A stretch of DNA of 64,000 nt from Nocardioides yefusunii (GCF_004014875.1 NZ_CP034929.1:1178001-1242000), one strand, 5' to 3'; shown: positions 19,908 to 30,676, counted from the stretch's first letter. Notes: generated by a model not told the origin, from the letters alone. Numbers and translations: made by a program.

Positions 19908-21323
19908 GTGAGCCAGACGGAAGCGTCACCCATCAGCCACGACCGCCAGGAAGCCCACCGTCTTCACGAGGCGGCCGTGGACCGGCTGCGTGCGTCCTAC
20001 GCCGCGATCGCTGCGGGGGAGCCGGTACGGCTCGCCAAACGCACCACCAACCTGTTCCGACCCCGTGACCGAGCGGTGCGCGGGCTCGACGTCTCCGGCC
20101 TCGACGGTGTGATCGAGGTCGACCCGGTCACCCGCACCGCACTCGTCCAGGGGATGTGCACCTACGAGACGCTCACCGAGGCCACGCTGCACCACGGGCT
20201 GATGCCGCTGGTGGTGCCGCAACTGCGCACGATCACCATCGGCGGAGCCGTCACCGGTCTGGGGATCGAGTCCACCAGCCTGCGCAACGGCCTCCCACAC
20301 GAATCGGTGCTGGAGATGGACGTCCTCACCGGCGACGGCCGTCTGGTCACGTGCTACCCCGGGGACGAGCTGTTCGACGCCTTCCCCAACTCCTACGGTT
20401 CGCTCGGCTACGTCGTGCGGCTCCTGATCGATCTGGAGCCGATCGGTGACCTGGTGGGCCTGCGTCACCTCCGGTTCCGCTCGTCGGCCGACTGGGTCCG
20501 TGCGGTGGCGGAGATCTCCCGCACCGGAGCCCACGCCGGGCTGCGGGTCGACGCCGTCGACGGAGTGGCCTTCGCCCCCGACGACCTGCGCCTGAGCCTG
20601 GCCACCTTCGACGTCGAGGTGGAGGGCCACGACTGGCACGGACAGCACGAACCGTCCGACTTCACCGGTGACGAGATCTACTTCCACTCCGTGCGGGACC
20701 GGCTCACCGACCTCGTCACCGCCGAGCAGTACCTGTGGCGCTGGGACACCGACTGGTTCTGGTGCTCGGGAGCCTTCGGCCTCCACGACCCCAAGATCCG
20801 TCGAATGTGGCCGCGGCGGTGGCGCCGCTCCGACGTGTACCAGCGCCTCGTCGGCCTCGACCACCGATTCGGCGTGATCCGACGTCTCGACGCGCGTGCC
20901 GGACGCCCCCAGCGTGAACGCGTGGTCCAGGACGTCGAGGTGCCGATCGAACGGACCGGGGAGTTCCTCGACTGGTTCGACGCCGAGGTGGGCATGCGTC
21001 CGCTGTGGCTGTGCCCGCTCCGGTTGCGTGGGGAGCACACCTGGCCGCTCTACCCCCTCGAGGCAGGGCGGACCTATGTGAACCTCGGTTTCTGGGGGAC
21101 GGTGCAGGTGGGGCCCGACGCCCCGCACGCCCCCCGCAACCGCGCCGTCGAGGCGAAGGTCGCGGAGTTGGGAGGGCACAAGTCGCTCTACTCCGAGGCC
21201 TTCTACGACCGTGCCACCTTCGACCGTCTCTACGGCGGGGCCCATCTTGCTGCGGTGAAGCAACGCTTCGATCCCGAACACCGACTGACCGACGCCTACG
21301 ACAAGGTGGTGAGGCGACGATGA
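19908..21323 (+). CDS. bfaA: FAD-binding oxidoreductase, probable 10-methylene fatty acyl reductase
   Basis: A 471-residue flavoprotein with a PCMH-type FAD domain (VDPVTRTALVQGMCTYETLTE; VVPQLRTITIGGAVTGLGIE) and a long C-terminal part like the Dim/DWARF (DHCR24) group. The next gene encodes a cyclopropane-synthase-like methyltransferase and overlaps it by 4 bp. This pair matches BfaA/BfaB (also called TmsA/TmsB), which make tuberculostearic and other 10-methyl fatty acids: the methyltransferase forms a 10-methylene group and the flavoprotein reduces it. The assignment rests on fold plus partner gene. Confidence 0.75.
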   Translation: MSQTEASPISHDRQEAHRLHEAAVDRLRASYAAIAAGEPVRLAKRTTNLFRPRDRAVRGLDVSGLDGVIEVDPVTRTALVQGMCTYETLTEATLHHGLMPLVVPQLRTITIGGAVTGLGIESTSLRNGLPHESVLEMDVLTGDGRLVTCYPGDELFDAFPNSYGSLGYVVRLLIDLEPIGDLVGLRHLRFRSSADWVRAVAEISRTGAHAGLRVDAVDGVAFAPDDLRLSLATFDVEVEGHDWHGQHEPSDFTGDEIYFHSVRDRLTDLVTAEQYLWRWDTDWFWCSGAFGLHDPKIRRMWPRRWRRSDVYQRLVGLDHRFGVIRRLDARAGRPQRERVVQDVEVPIERTGEFLDWFDAEVGMRPLWLCPLRLRGEHTWPLYPLEAGRTYVNLGFWGTVQVGPDAPHAPRNRAVEAKVAELGGHKSLYSEAFYDRATFDRLYGGAHLAAVKQRFDPEHRLTDAYDKVVRRR

Positions 21324-22660
21324 GCGCCTTCTTCCGTACCGCTGACCCGCACGGATCGTCCGGAGGAGGCTCCGGCGGAGGAGCCCGGGACGAGGGCGGC
21401 ACCAGCGACGTCGCGGGCACTCTGGCCAGCCTCTTCCGGGACGGGATGCCGGTGCGGCTCACGGCCTGGGACGGCAGCAGCGCCGGCCCTGCCGACAGCC
21501 TGCTGGGCCTGCACCTACGCTCAGAACGAGCGCTCTCCTACCTCGTCACCGCTCCCGGTGACCTCGGGATGGCGCGCGCCTGGGCGTCGGGAGACCTGGA
21601 GATCTCCGGTGCCCACCCCGGTGACCCCTACGACCTTCTGTTGCTGCTCCTGGACCGGATCGCGCTGCGGGTCCCCGGGCCGGGGGAGTTGGTCCGGCTG
21701 GTGCGCACCCTGGGCCCACGCACCTTCGTCCCGCCCACCCCGCCGCCGCAGGAGCACCTGCCGCGGTGGCGTCGTCTGGTGGAGGGGATGCGTCACTCCG
21801 AGGCGCGTGACGCCGAGGCGATCGAGCACCACTACGACGTCTCCAACGCGTTCTACTCCCACGTGCTAGGGGAGTCGATGGCGTACACCTGTGCGCTCTA
21901 CACCGACGCGGACCGGACGCTGGAGCAGGCCCAGTACGACAAGTTCGACCTCGTGGCCCGCAAGCTCGAGCTCGCGCCCGGCCAGCGCCTCCTCGACGTC
22001 GGCTGTGGGTGGGGTGGGATGGCGATGCACGCGGCGCGGGAGTACGGCGTCCACGTCACCGCCGTCACCCTCTCGCCGTCCCAGGCGGAATGGGGACAGC
22101 GGGCCGTGCGCGAGGCAGGGCTGGAGGGCCTGGTCGAGATCCGTCACCAGGACTACCGCGAGGTGACCGAAGGGGACTTCGACGCGATCAGCTCGATCGG
22201 GCTGATGGAGCACGTCGGGGTGAAGAACTACGGCTCCTACTTCACGTTCCTGCGCGGCAAGCTGAAGCCGCAGGGGCGGCTGCTCAACCACTGCATCACC
22301 CGGCCGCACAACCACCCCGAGGAGGCCGGTGCCTTCATCGACCGCTACGTCTTCCCCGACGGGGAACTCACCGGTTCGGGGCGGATCGTCACCGAGGCCC
22401 AGGACGCCGGACTCGAGGTCGTGCACACCGAGAACCTGCGCAAGCACTACGCGATGACGCTGCGGGACTGGAACGCCAACCTCGTCGAGCACTGGGACGA
22501 GTGCGTCGCCGAGGCCGGGGCAGGGACCGCCCGGATCTGGGGTCTCTACCTGGCGGCGTCGCGACTGGGGTTCGAGCGCGACAAGATCCAGTTGCACCAG
22601 GTCCTGGCGGTGCGCACCGAGGACGGCGACGACGGTCTGGGTCTGCGTCCGCACTGGTGA
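21320..22660 (+). CDS. bfaB: Cyclopropane-fatty-acid-synthase-like methyltransferase, probable 10-methylene synthase
   Basis: A 446-residue SAM-dependent methyltransferase acting on unsaturated phospholipid acyl chains. It has the SAM loop LLDVGCGWGGMAMHAA, the CFA-family HYDVSNAFY segment and the active-site stretch ISSIGLMEHVGVKNY. ATG 21320 overlaps the bfaA stop (ATGA); the frame is open upstream inside bfaA, but the first about 30 residues from this ATG already are a Gly/Ser-rich non-conserved tail. Pairing with a PCMH flavoprotein argues for 10-methyl branching rather than cyclopropane formation. Confidence 0.78.
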   Translation: MSAFFRTADPHGSSGGGSGGGARDEGGTSDVAGTLASLFRDGMPVRLTAWDGSSAGPADSLLGLHLRSERALSYLVTAPGDLGMARAWASGDLEISGAHPGDPYDLLLLLLDRIALRVPGPGELVRLVRTLGPRTFVPPTPPPQEHLPRWRRLVEGMRHSEARDAEAIEHHYDVSNAFYSHVLGESMAYTCALYTDADRTLEQAQYDKFDLVARKLELAPGQRLLDVGCGWGGMAMHAAREYGVHVTAVTLSPSQAEWGQRAVREAGLEGLVEIRHQDYREVTEGDFDAISSIGLMEHVGVKNYGSYFTFLRGKLKPQGRLLNHCITRPHNHPEEAGAFIDRYVFPDGELTGSGRIVTEAQDAGLEVVHTENLRKHYAMTLRDWNANLVEHWDECVAEAGAGTARIWGLYLAASRLGFERDKIQLHQVLAVRTEDGDDGLGLRPHW

Positions 22661-22706
22661 GCCGAGGGCGACGGGCTGGTGAGTTCGTGGGTGGGCGGGC
22701 GCCGAC

Positions 22707-22712
22707 TAGGCT
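22707..22712 (+). promoter_or_regulatory. -10 element for a leaderless siderophore-interacting protein mRNA
   Basis: TAGGCT lies 6 nt before GTG 22719; no ribosome site is present. Confidence 0.55.
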
Positions 22713-22718
22713 TGAACG

Positions 22719-23480
22719 GTGAGCACCCGAGCACTGCAGTACACCGCCACGGTCCTGCGCCGTGAGCAGTTGAGCGACCACTTCGTCCGGATCGTCCTGG
22801 GCGGTGAAGGCCTGAGCGGCTTCACCTCGACCGGCATTCCTGACGAATGGGTCGGTCTGGTGGTGCCCGGTCAGTTCCAGTCGCGCTACTACACGGTGCG
22901 TTCGTGGGACGGCGTCGAGATGGTTCTCGACATCGTCGTCCACGAGGTCGGTCTGGTCACCGAATGGGCCGCTGGCGACTGCGTCGGTGACGAGGTCACC
23001 GTCCAGGAGGCCAAGGGTTCCTTCGAGCTCCCCGAAGGCGCGCAGTGGCTGATGCTCGTCGGCGACCTCACCGCGCTGCCGGCGATGGCCCGGATCGCGG
23101 AGGAGACCGACCTCCCCACCCGGATGTGGGCCGAGGTCCCCGACGACCTCGCCTCCTACCTCGCCGCCGCGACCGACGTGACCTGGCTGGACCAGCCCGG
23201 ACACGGCACCTCCGCCCTGGCCGAGGCCGTCGAGAAGATCGACTGGCCCGAGGGCGAGGGGTACTTCTGGATGGCCGGCGAGTCCGCCCAGATGCGCGCC
23301 ATCCGCAAGCACCTGATGCGCGAGCGCAAGCTTCCCACCAGCGCCTACGACGTGATGGGCTACTGGCGATCCGTCGCCGGACGACAGCCCCGCAAGATCG
23401 ACCCGGTCCGCCCCTCGGCGGCCACCTCCAGTCAGGCCGACCAGGCCCAGACCACCTCCACCAGCAAGGACGACGCATGA
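22719..23480 (+). CDS. Siderophore-interacting protein (FAD-dependent ferric reductase)
   Basis: A 253-residue flavoprotein of the SIP/ViuB group that reduces ferric siderophores in the cytoplasm. It has the FAD-binding segment SRYYTVRSWD, a central VGDLTALPAMARIAE nucleotide-binding turn and the C-terminal FWMAGESAQMRAIRKHL and AYDVMGYWR family motifs, followed by about 30 disordered residues. Its stop overlaps era by 4 bp, so it is translationally coupled to an essential GTPase. Confidence 0.88.
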   Translation: MSTRALQYTATVLRREQLSDHFVRIVLGGEGLSGFTSTGIPDEWVGLVVPGQFQSRYYTVRSWDGVEMVLDIVVHEVGLVTEWAAGDCVGDEVTVQEAKGSFELPEGAQWLMLVGDLTALPAMARIAEETDLPTRMWAEVPDDLASYLAAATDVTWLDQPGHGTSALAEAVEKIDWPEGEGYFWMAGESAQMRAIRKHLMRERKLPTSAYDVMGYWRSVAGRQPRKIDPVRPSAATSSQADQAQTTSTSKDDA

Positions 23481-24409
23481 ACGAGAACACCACCCCCGAG
23501 CACCGGAGCGGGTTCGTCTCGTTCGTCGGCCGCCCCAACGCCGGCAAGTCGACGCTGACCAACGCGCTGGTCGGCAAGAAGGTGGTCATCACCTCCAACA
23601 AGCCGCAGACCACCCGTACGGTCGTGCGTGGCATCGTGCACCGCCCCGACGCCCAGCTGATCCTCGTCGACACCCCCGGCCTGCACCGCCCGCGCACCCT
23701 GCTGGGTGAGCGCCTCAACGACCTCGTGAAGACCACCTGGGCCGAGGTCGACGTCGTCGCGGTCTGCTTCCCCGCCAACGAGAAGCCGGGCCCCGGTGAC
23801 CGTTTCATCGTCAACGAGCTGTCCAAGGTGCGTCGCAAGATCAAGGTCGCGATCGCGACCAAGACCGACCTCGTCAACCCCGAGCAGCTCGGTGAGCACC
23901 TGCTCGCCATCCAGGCGCTCGGCAAGGAGACCAACACCGACTGGGCCGAGATCATCCCGGTCTCCTCGGAGTCCGGCGACCAGATCGGTCTGCTCGCCGA
24001 CCTCCTCGTCGGACTGCTGCCCGAGGGCCCGCAGCTCTACCCGGACGGCGACCTCACCGATGCCCCCGAGGAGATCCTGGCCGCTGAACTCATCCGCGAG
24101 GCCGCCCTCGAGGGTGTTCGCGACGAGCTCCCGCACTCCATCGCCGTCACGGTCGAGGAGATGGGCATGCGCGCCAACCGCGACCCCGAGAAGCCGCTCC
24201 TGGACGTGTTCGCCACGATCCACGTCGAGCGTGACTCCCAGAAGGGCATCCTGATCGGCAAGAAGGGCTCACGCCTCTCCGCCGTCGGCAAGGAGGCCCG
24301 TCAGCAGATCGAGGCCCTGCTCGGTTCGCCGGTCTACCTCGACCTGCACGTGCGCGTGGCCAAGGACTGGCAGCGCGACCCGCGTCAGCTCCGTCGCCTG
24401 GGTTTCTGA
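23477..24409 (+). CDS. era: GTPase Era
   Basis: Essential GTPase that binds the 3' end of 16S rRNA and helps assemble the 30S subunit. The 310-residue product has G1 GRPNAGKST, G3 DTPGLHRP, a G4 region with TKTDLV, and a C-terminal KH domain containing ILIGKKGSRLSAVGKEAR. ATG 23477 overlaps the preceding stop. ybeY lies 4 kb upstream, consistent with the rRNA-maturation grouping of this region, although bfaAB and the SIP gene are interposed. Confidence 0.96.
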   Translation: MNENTTPEHRSGFVSFVGRPNAGKSTLTNALVGKKVVITSNKPQTTRTVVRGIVHRPDAQLILVDTPGLHRPRTLLGERLNDLVKTTWAEVDVVAVCFPANEKPGPGDRFIVNELSKVRRKIKVAIATKTDLVNPEQLGEHLLAIQALGKETNTDWAEIIPVSSESGDQIGLLADLLVGLLPEGPQLYPDGDLTDAPEEILAAELIREAALEGVRDELPHSIAVTVEEMGMRANRDPEKPLLDVFATIHVERDSQKGILIGKKGSRLSAVGKEARQQIEALLGSPVYLDLHVRVAKDWQRDPRQLRRLGF

Positions 24410-24438
24410 GCCTCAGCCAACACAGCCTCAGGCCACTC

Positions 24439-24497
24439 ACGCACCAGTCAGAAGTGCTGCGGAACGTCCGTTCCGGCAGCACTTCTGACTGGTGCGT
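24439..24497. terminator. Very long hairpin terminator between era and the lipoprotein gene
   Basis: A 28-bp near-perfect inverted repeat (24439-24466 with 24469-24497, one bulged base) lies between the convergent era and 24506 genes. It is long enough to terminate in both directions. Confidence 0.85.
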
Positions 24498-24505
24498 GGC
24501 TCATT

Positions 24506-25333
24506 TCAGGCGGGTGCCCAGCAGTACCCGTACCGCTGTCCGGCCTTCCACTGCGCCTTCGTGGGGCCTTCCTGGCCCCAGGTGACGTCGCGCTTGTTGC
24601 TGGCCACCGCGGTGGCGGCGTCGGTGCAGGGCTGGGTCAGGGTCGCAGCGATGGCCTTGCGTCCGGGGTACTTCTCACCCGACAGGTTGACCGTCGAGAT
24701 CGCCTTCCACGAGTGCTTCTTGGCGCAGGCCACGTGGGTGAAGGTCTTCGAGCCGATCGATCCCTTCGCGCAGAGCTCGTACTTGGCTGCCCTCTCGGTG
24801 CCGATCGAGTCGCGCATGCCGCGCTTCACCTTGAGCAGCTTGCCGTTGCTGGGGGCGACGAGGTCACAGCGGTACCAGTCGGCACCCTGCTCCTCCTCCT
24901 CGATCGTCGGGGTGAACCACACTGTCGTCAGGACGCTGAGGCGACGCTGCTCCGACGTCCCGCCCAGGTAGGAGCGGAGCTTCTTCGGGCACGCCTTGGC
25001 GATCTGCTCCTGAGCGGAGGTGGAGTCCACCTGGTCTGCCTTCAACGTCCCGACGTGGAAGGTCAACGACGTCGACTTCGTGCACGACTCGCCAGCCACC
25101 GTCGCGGTCGGCGCCAGAGCGTCGTTCCAACTCAGGACGTGGCAGGACCCGACCTTCGGCTTCGGCGGGGGAGTCGGTTCAGGAGTGGGCGTCGGCGTCG
25201 CGGAGGCCGTCGGGCCGGGGGAGTCGCCGGCCTCGGGCGTGGAGTCCTCTCCACTGCAGGCAGAGACGCTCACCAGCAGGGCGGCACCCCACAGGGCCAG
25301 AGCGCGGGTGACGGTCCGGGGGCGGGAGCTCAT
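24506..25333 (-). CDS. Septum-formation-family lipoprotein
   Basis: A 275-residue exported protein. The signal peptide ends at a lipobox-like VSACS, followed by a Pro/Thr linker and two tandem cysteine-containing units of the Septum_form type (about residues 60-150 and 160-275; each holds CH, W and paired cysteines). The family name comes from a Bacillus-like annotation, and the actual role in actinobacteria is unknown. Its start overlaps the stop of the upstream flavoprotein gene by 4 bp. Confidence 0.7.
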   Translation of the reverse strand: MSSRPRTVTRALALWGAALLVSVSACSGEDSTPEAGDSPGPTASATPTPTPEPTPPPKPKVGSCHVLSWNDALAPTATVAGESCTKSTSLTFHVGTLKADQVDSTSAQEQIAKACPKKLRSYLGGTSEQRRLSVLTTVWFTPTIEEEEQGADWYRCDLVAPSNGKLLKVKRGMRDSIGTERAAKYELCAKGSIGSKTFTHVACAKKHSWKAISTVNLSGEKYPGRKAIAATLTQPCTDAATAVASNKRDVTWGQEGPTKAQWKAGQRYGYCWAPA

Positions 25334-25827
25334 GCGTCCTCCAAGGTGAGTGCGGCCAGGGTGGCCCCGAGTTCGAAGGCCCGGGCCTCATGATCCTCGG
25401 TGACCTCGCCCGTCAACGCCAACGGGGGCGCCGCACGACGCCAGGGAAGGGCCGCGACGAGCGACTCCACCGATCGGACCGCGCCGACGGTGTCGTAGTT
25501 GCCGTGCACCCACAGCGCCCACGGCACCCGAGGGCCGGAGGCAGGTCCGGTGCTGCCGGAACCGTCGGCGTCCAGGGCGCCGCCCAGGGCCAGGAACGAA
25601 CGGTCGAAGAAGTGCTTCAACGCGCCGCTCATGTAGCCGAAGTTGGCCGGCGTCCCCAGCACCACCGCGTTGGCGGCGAGGACGTCGTCCGCGGTTGCGT
25701 CGAGGGCTTCGCGCACCACGACGACGACGCCCTCCAGGTCAGGGTGACGGGCGCCTGCCAGGACGGCGTCACCGAGGCGGCGCGTGGCGGCCGTGGGGCA
25801 GTGCTGGACGAGGAGCAGGCGAGGCAT
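25330..25827 (-). CDS. Flavodoxin-fold NAD(P)H reductase
   Basis: A 165-residue protein of the flavodoxin / NADPH-dependent FMN reductase fold: an N-terminal phosphate-binding turn (QHCPTAATRRLGDAVLAGA), then VVLGTPANFGYMSGALKHFFDR, the flavin-ring segment. The substrate is unknown. It is the first gene of a two-gene operon with the downstream lipoprotein and is divergent from the leuA leader. Confidence 0.78.
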   Translation of the reverse strand: MPRLLLVQHCPTAATRRLGDAVLAGARHPDLEGVVVVVREALDATADDVLAANAVVLGTPANFGYMSGALKHFFDRSFLALGGALDADGSGSTGPASGPRVPWALWVHGNYDTVGAVRSVESLVAALPWRRAAPPLALTGEVTEDHEARAFELGATLAALTLEDA

Positions 25828-25904
25828 GGCACGAGCCTACGCACCGTGTCCTGCGACACCCCGGCTGTGGAAAGGTCACGAGGAGGCGTACATTTGGTTC
25901 CGTC

Positions 25905-25946
25905 ATGATGAGTCTTCTTCTCCTTCGCTGCCGCAACGAGGCCTGA
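25905..25946 (+). CDS. leuA leader peptide
   Basis: A 13-codon open frame starting with ATG ATG AGT and then four consecutive leucine codons (CTT CTT CTC CTT) before RCRNEA and a TGA stop. It lies 73 bp before leuA and its end overlaps the left arm of a hairpin. Ribosome stalling at the leucine codons when charged tRNA-Leu is scarce would change that hairpin. Leucine-rich leaders of this kind are known upstream of leuA in actinobacteria. Confidence 0.82.
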   Translation: MMSLLLLRCRNEA

Positions 25947-25968
25947 ACAGCCGGCCCCCTCGTTGCGG
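25931..25968 (+). promoter_or_regulatory. leuA attenuator-like hairpin
   Basis: CCGCAACGAGG (25931-25941) pairs perfectly with CCTCGTTGCGG (25958-25968). The left arm lies within the last codons of the leader peptide, so translation to its stop would melt it. Whether control acts on transcription or on translation of leuA cannot be told; no U-run follows. Confidence 0.7.
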
Positions 25969-26009
25969 AGTGCGTGCGCGTGCCGGTCGCCCATTCCGTA
26001 TCTCTGTGA

Positions 26010-27800
<1,791 letters not shown>

Positions 27801-27840
27801 CGCCCACCGCGACACCCAGCCACAGCAACAGCAACAGCAA

Positions 27841-27880
27841 CGGCCCGGGGCCGGGGAGTGTTCTCCCCGGCCCCGGGCCG
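27841..27880. terminator. Bidirectional terminator between leuA and the sensor kinase gene
   Basis: A perfect 18-bp stem (27841-27858 with 27863-27880, loop TGTT), all G and C except near the loop, lies between the convergent stops. Confidence 0.9.
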
Positions 27881-27888
27881 TTCGTCGT

Positions 27889-30549
27889 TCAGGGCGCCGC
27901 TGTCGTCTCCTCGGCGTCGACCGCGACAGCGACGGCCAGATCAGCGTCGGCCGGATCAGCGTCGGTCTCGGCTTCCCGGCCGGCGTCGAGGTCGTCGGGG
28001 CGCTCGAACAGGGAGTCCGGGTGGGACTCGAACTGCTGCTCGGGCCCGCGTGAGGATCGCCGGGTCAGTTCGGGCAGGCCGGGCCGGTTCGGCCGGATCG
28101 GACCGCTCCGGTCGCGGCGCACCCGTTCAGGACGTGGCCCCTCCTCGCGCAGGGTGGGCTCGGCCAGGAGCGGCAGTCGTACCCGGGCGGTGGTGCCGTC
28201 GAGATGCGTGGACTCCAGCGTCACAGAGCCGCCGTGGGCGGTCACGATCGCCTGGGCGGTGGCCAGGCCCAGGCCGGTTCCCTGGATGTGCCGGTCGATG
28301 GCGGTGCGGGAGCGCCAGAACCGGGTGAAGACCTGGTCCTGCTCGTCCTCGGGGATGCCGAGGCCGTTGTCGGTCACCTCCAGCACGGCGTCCTCGCCGT
28401 CGAGGACCACGGTGCAGCGGATCTCGCCACCGTCCTCGGTGAACTTCACCGAGTTGCTCAGCAGGTTGGACAGGACCAGCGCGAGCTGGCGCCGGTCGCC
28501 CGAGACCGGGACCGGACGTCCGGGGAAGGAGAAGATCGCGGAGAGGCGGCGTCCCTGCAGCAGTGCGCCGGCCTGTCGTTCGGCTTCCTTCGCGAGGTCG
28601 ACGAGATCGACCCGCACCTTCGAGGACCCTGCGTTCTCGGGGCCGGGTCCGGCGAGGGCGAGGAGGTTGTCGACCAAGGTCACCAGACGTTCACCGTTGC
28701 GGTTGACCGCCTCCATCGCCCGGATCTGGGCGGGGGTGAGATCGCCCAGCTCGCCCGCGGTGAGCATCTCGGTGTACCCGACGATGGTGGCGACCGGCGT
28801 GCGCAGTTCGTGACTGACGGTCGTGACGAAGTGGTCCTTGGTGGCGTCGAGTTCGCGGAGCCGGTCGACGACGTGGCGTTCGGTGTCGAGGGCGTCGACG
28901 AGGAGCTGCTGGCGGGTGCGGATCTCGGTGACGTCGTTGGCGACGCAGAGGTAGCCGATCAGGGTGCCGGAGTTGTCAACGATCTGGGAGAGCTCCATCG
29001 ACACCAGGGTGGCGGTGCCGTCGCCGAGCCAGTGCCAGTCGCGGGGGCCGGCGTCGACGGTCTGGGCGAGCAAGGACGCGAAGTCGGGCTTGATCCGTAG
29101 GCCCCCGGCCCACTCGGCCAGTTCGGCTGCGGAGAGCACCCGGATGAACGGGCTGCCGACGAGATCGCTCGCGTTGCTTCCCAGGACTGCTTCGGCTCCG
29201 GCGTTGGCCAGCGTGATCCGGCCCTGGCGGTCGATCCCGATGATGGCGGTGTCGATCGGTGCCCGGAGCAGGTGCTCGGTGTGGCCGGCGGCGTTGAGTT
29301 CGGCGGTGACGTCGAGTCCGGTGAGGACCAGATGGGTGGGGGAGTCGGCGTGGTCGCGGACAATGCCGGTGGTCCACAGCACTCGACGCTCCTCGCCGGT
29401 GTGGTCGACGAGACGTCCCTCCACCGACTCCGGCAGGAAGGAGCCGTCGGGGGCGGCGAACATGCGCCGTGCCACGCTCCGGTGTTCGCGGGGTACGAGT
29501 CCCCAGGCGGGAGTGCCCAGCAGGGTTGCGGCGTCGACGCCGAGGACACGCGTGGCTGCGGTGTTGACCCGCAGGATGCTGCCCTTGAGGTCGGTGACCA
29601 GCACCAGACACCCCGCGGTGGCCAGTGTCATCTCGGACAGGTCGCGCTCGGAGCGGAGTTCGCGGCGCAGCAGCGATCCCTGGGCGGTGGCCACTGCGAG
29701 AGGCAGAGCCATCATCGCCGTCACCACGACGTAGCCCTGACCGACGACGCTGACGCCCAGGGACTCCAGTGTCACCTCGTCGGGGAGTGCGAAGGGGCCG
29801 CGATGGGCAGTGGTGAGCACGCTGACCCACGTGCCCAGAGCCAGGAGGTGCAGGGTGGTTCCGCGGACACTGCCGCGGAGCGCGGCCAGCACCACGATCG
29901 GGATGGAGAGCGCGATCGCGGAGACCGGGATGCTCTCCAGGCGCAGCAGCGCGAGGACCCCGAGGAGAGCAACCGCCAGTGCGACGCTCTCCACCCGACC
30001 TGCACGCTGACGTTCACGGCTGACGGGGAGCAATGCTGAGGCGGCGAGCAGGGTCCACGCGACGTGGGCGGGGCCGGCGATCGCGAGCACGTCCCAGCCC
30101 GAGAGAGTGGAGGCACCGTCGAGATGGATGGCGAGTGAGTCCACGGCCCCGGCGAACATGCCGCCGAAGACGGCCGCGACCACGATCCGTCCCAGGTCAG
30201 CAGGCGCGAAGAGGATCACCTCGGACGGGCGACGTCCGTTGCTGAGGACGATCGCGGAGACGAGGACCGTCAGGACCGAACCGAGGGTCACGGCCGTGGT
30301 CATCTCGGGGCTGTCCCCGACCAGCAGGTGGGGGACGGCCACGGCTCCGGCGACGAGGACCAGCAACGGCGGCCACCACCGAGGGGCCGTGCGCGCGACG
30401 ACGACGAGGGGGACTGCGGTCGAGGACCAGGCCGGGGAGGGGGCGCCGAGGGGCGCTTGGGAGAGGGAGGCCCAGGTGAACACCGCCGATGCGACCACCA
30501 GCAGCACGGCCCACCACGGTCCTCCACGACACAGTCCCCTCCACGTCAC
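27889..30549 (-). CDS. Membrane-bound PAS sensor histidine kinase (orphan)
   Basis: An 886-residue hybrid of about eight N-terminal membrane segments (MASE1-like, to about residue 290), two PAS domains (about 305-430 and 435-560), a HisKA dimerisation domain with the phosphoacceptor in TVSHELRTPVAT, and an ATPase domain with DNGLGIPEDE and GTGLGLATA. The last about 95 residues are a charged, disordered tail. No response regulator is next to it, so it is an orphan kinase. The signal is unknown. Confidence 0.9.
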   Translation of the reverse strand: MTWRGLCRGGPWWAVLLVVASAVFTWASLSQAPLGAPSPAWSSTAVPLVVVARTAPRWWPPLLVLVAGAVAVPHLLVGDSPEMTTAVTLGSVLTVLVSAIVLSNGRRPSEVILFAPADLGRIVVAAVFGGMFAGAVDSLAIHLDGASTLSGWDVLAIAGPAHVAWTLLAASALLPVSRERQRAGRVESVALAVALLGVLALLRLESIPVSAIALSIPIVVLAALRGSVRGTTLHLLALGTWVSVLTTAHRGPFALPDEVTLESLGVSVVGQGYVVVTAMMALPLAVATAQGSLLRRELRSERDLSEMTLATAGCLVLVTDLKGSILRVNTAATRVLGVDAATLLGTPAWGLVPREHRSVARRMFAAPDGSFLPESVEGRLVDHTGEERRVLWTTGIVRDHADSPTHLVLTGLDVTAELNAAGHTEHLLRAPIDTAIIGIDRQGRITLANAGAEAVLGSNASDLVGSPFIRVLSAAELAEWAGGLRIKPDFASLLAQTVDAGPRDWHWLGDGTATLVSMELSQIVDNSGTLIGYLCVANDVTEIRTRQQLLVDALDTERHVVDRLRELDATKDHFVTTVSHELRTPVATIVGYTEMLTAGELGDLTPAQIRAMEAVNRNGERLVTLVDNLLALAGPGPENAGSSKVRVDLVDLAKEAERQAGALLQGRRLSAIFSFPGRPVPVSGDRRQLALVLSNLLSNSVKFTEDGGEIRCTVVLDGEDAVLEVTDNGLGIPEDEQDQVFTRFWRSRTAIDRHIQGTGLGLATAQAIVTAHGGSVTLESTHLDGTTARVRLPLLAEPTLREEGPRPERVRRDRSGPIRPNRPGLPELTRRSSRGPEQQFESHPDSLFERPDDLDAGREAETDADPADADLAVAVAVDAEETTAAP

Positions 30550-30664
30550 GGTGGGGAGTCTGGCAGTCGTGCATTACCTGCGTACCCCGAATGAGAGATT
30601 GCGGTGACCGGGCACCGGGGGGTGGCGCGAGCCGTTGATGCGACGCGATGTCGGGGGCAGGAGG

Positions 30665-30670
30665 CACAAT
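30665..30670 (+). promoter_or_regulatory. -10 element for leaderless recO mRNA
   Basis: CACAAT lies 6 nt before GTG 30677, the same geometry as at dnaG and the siderophore-interacting protein gene. Confidence 0.4.
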
Positions 30671-30676
30671 GGAGGG

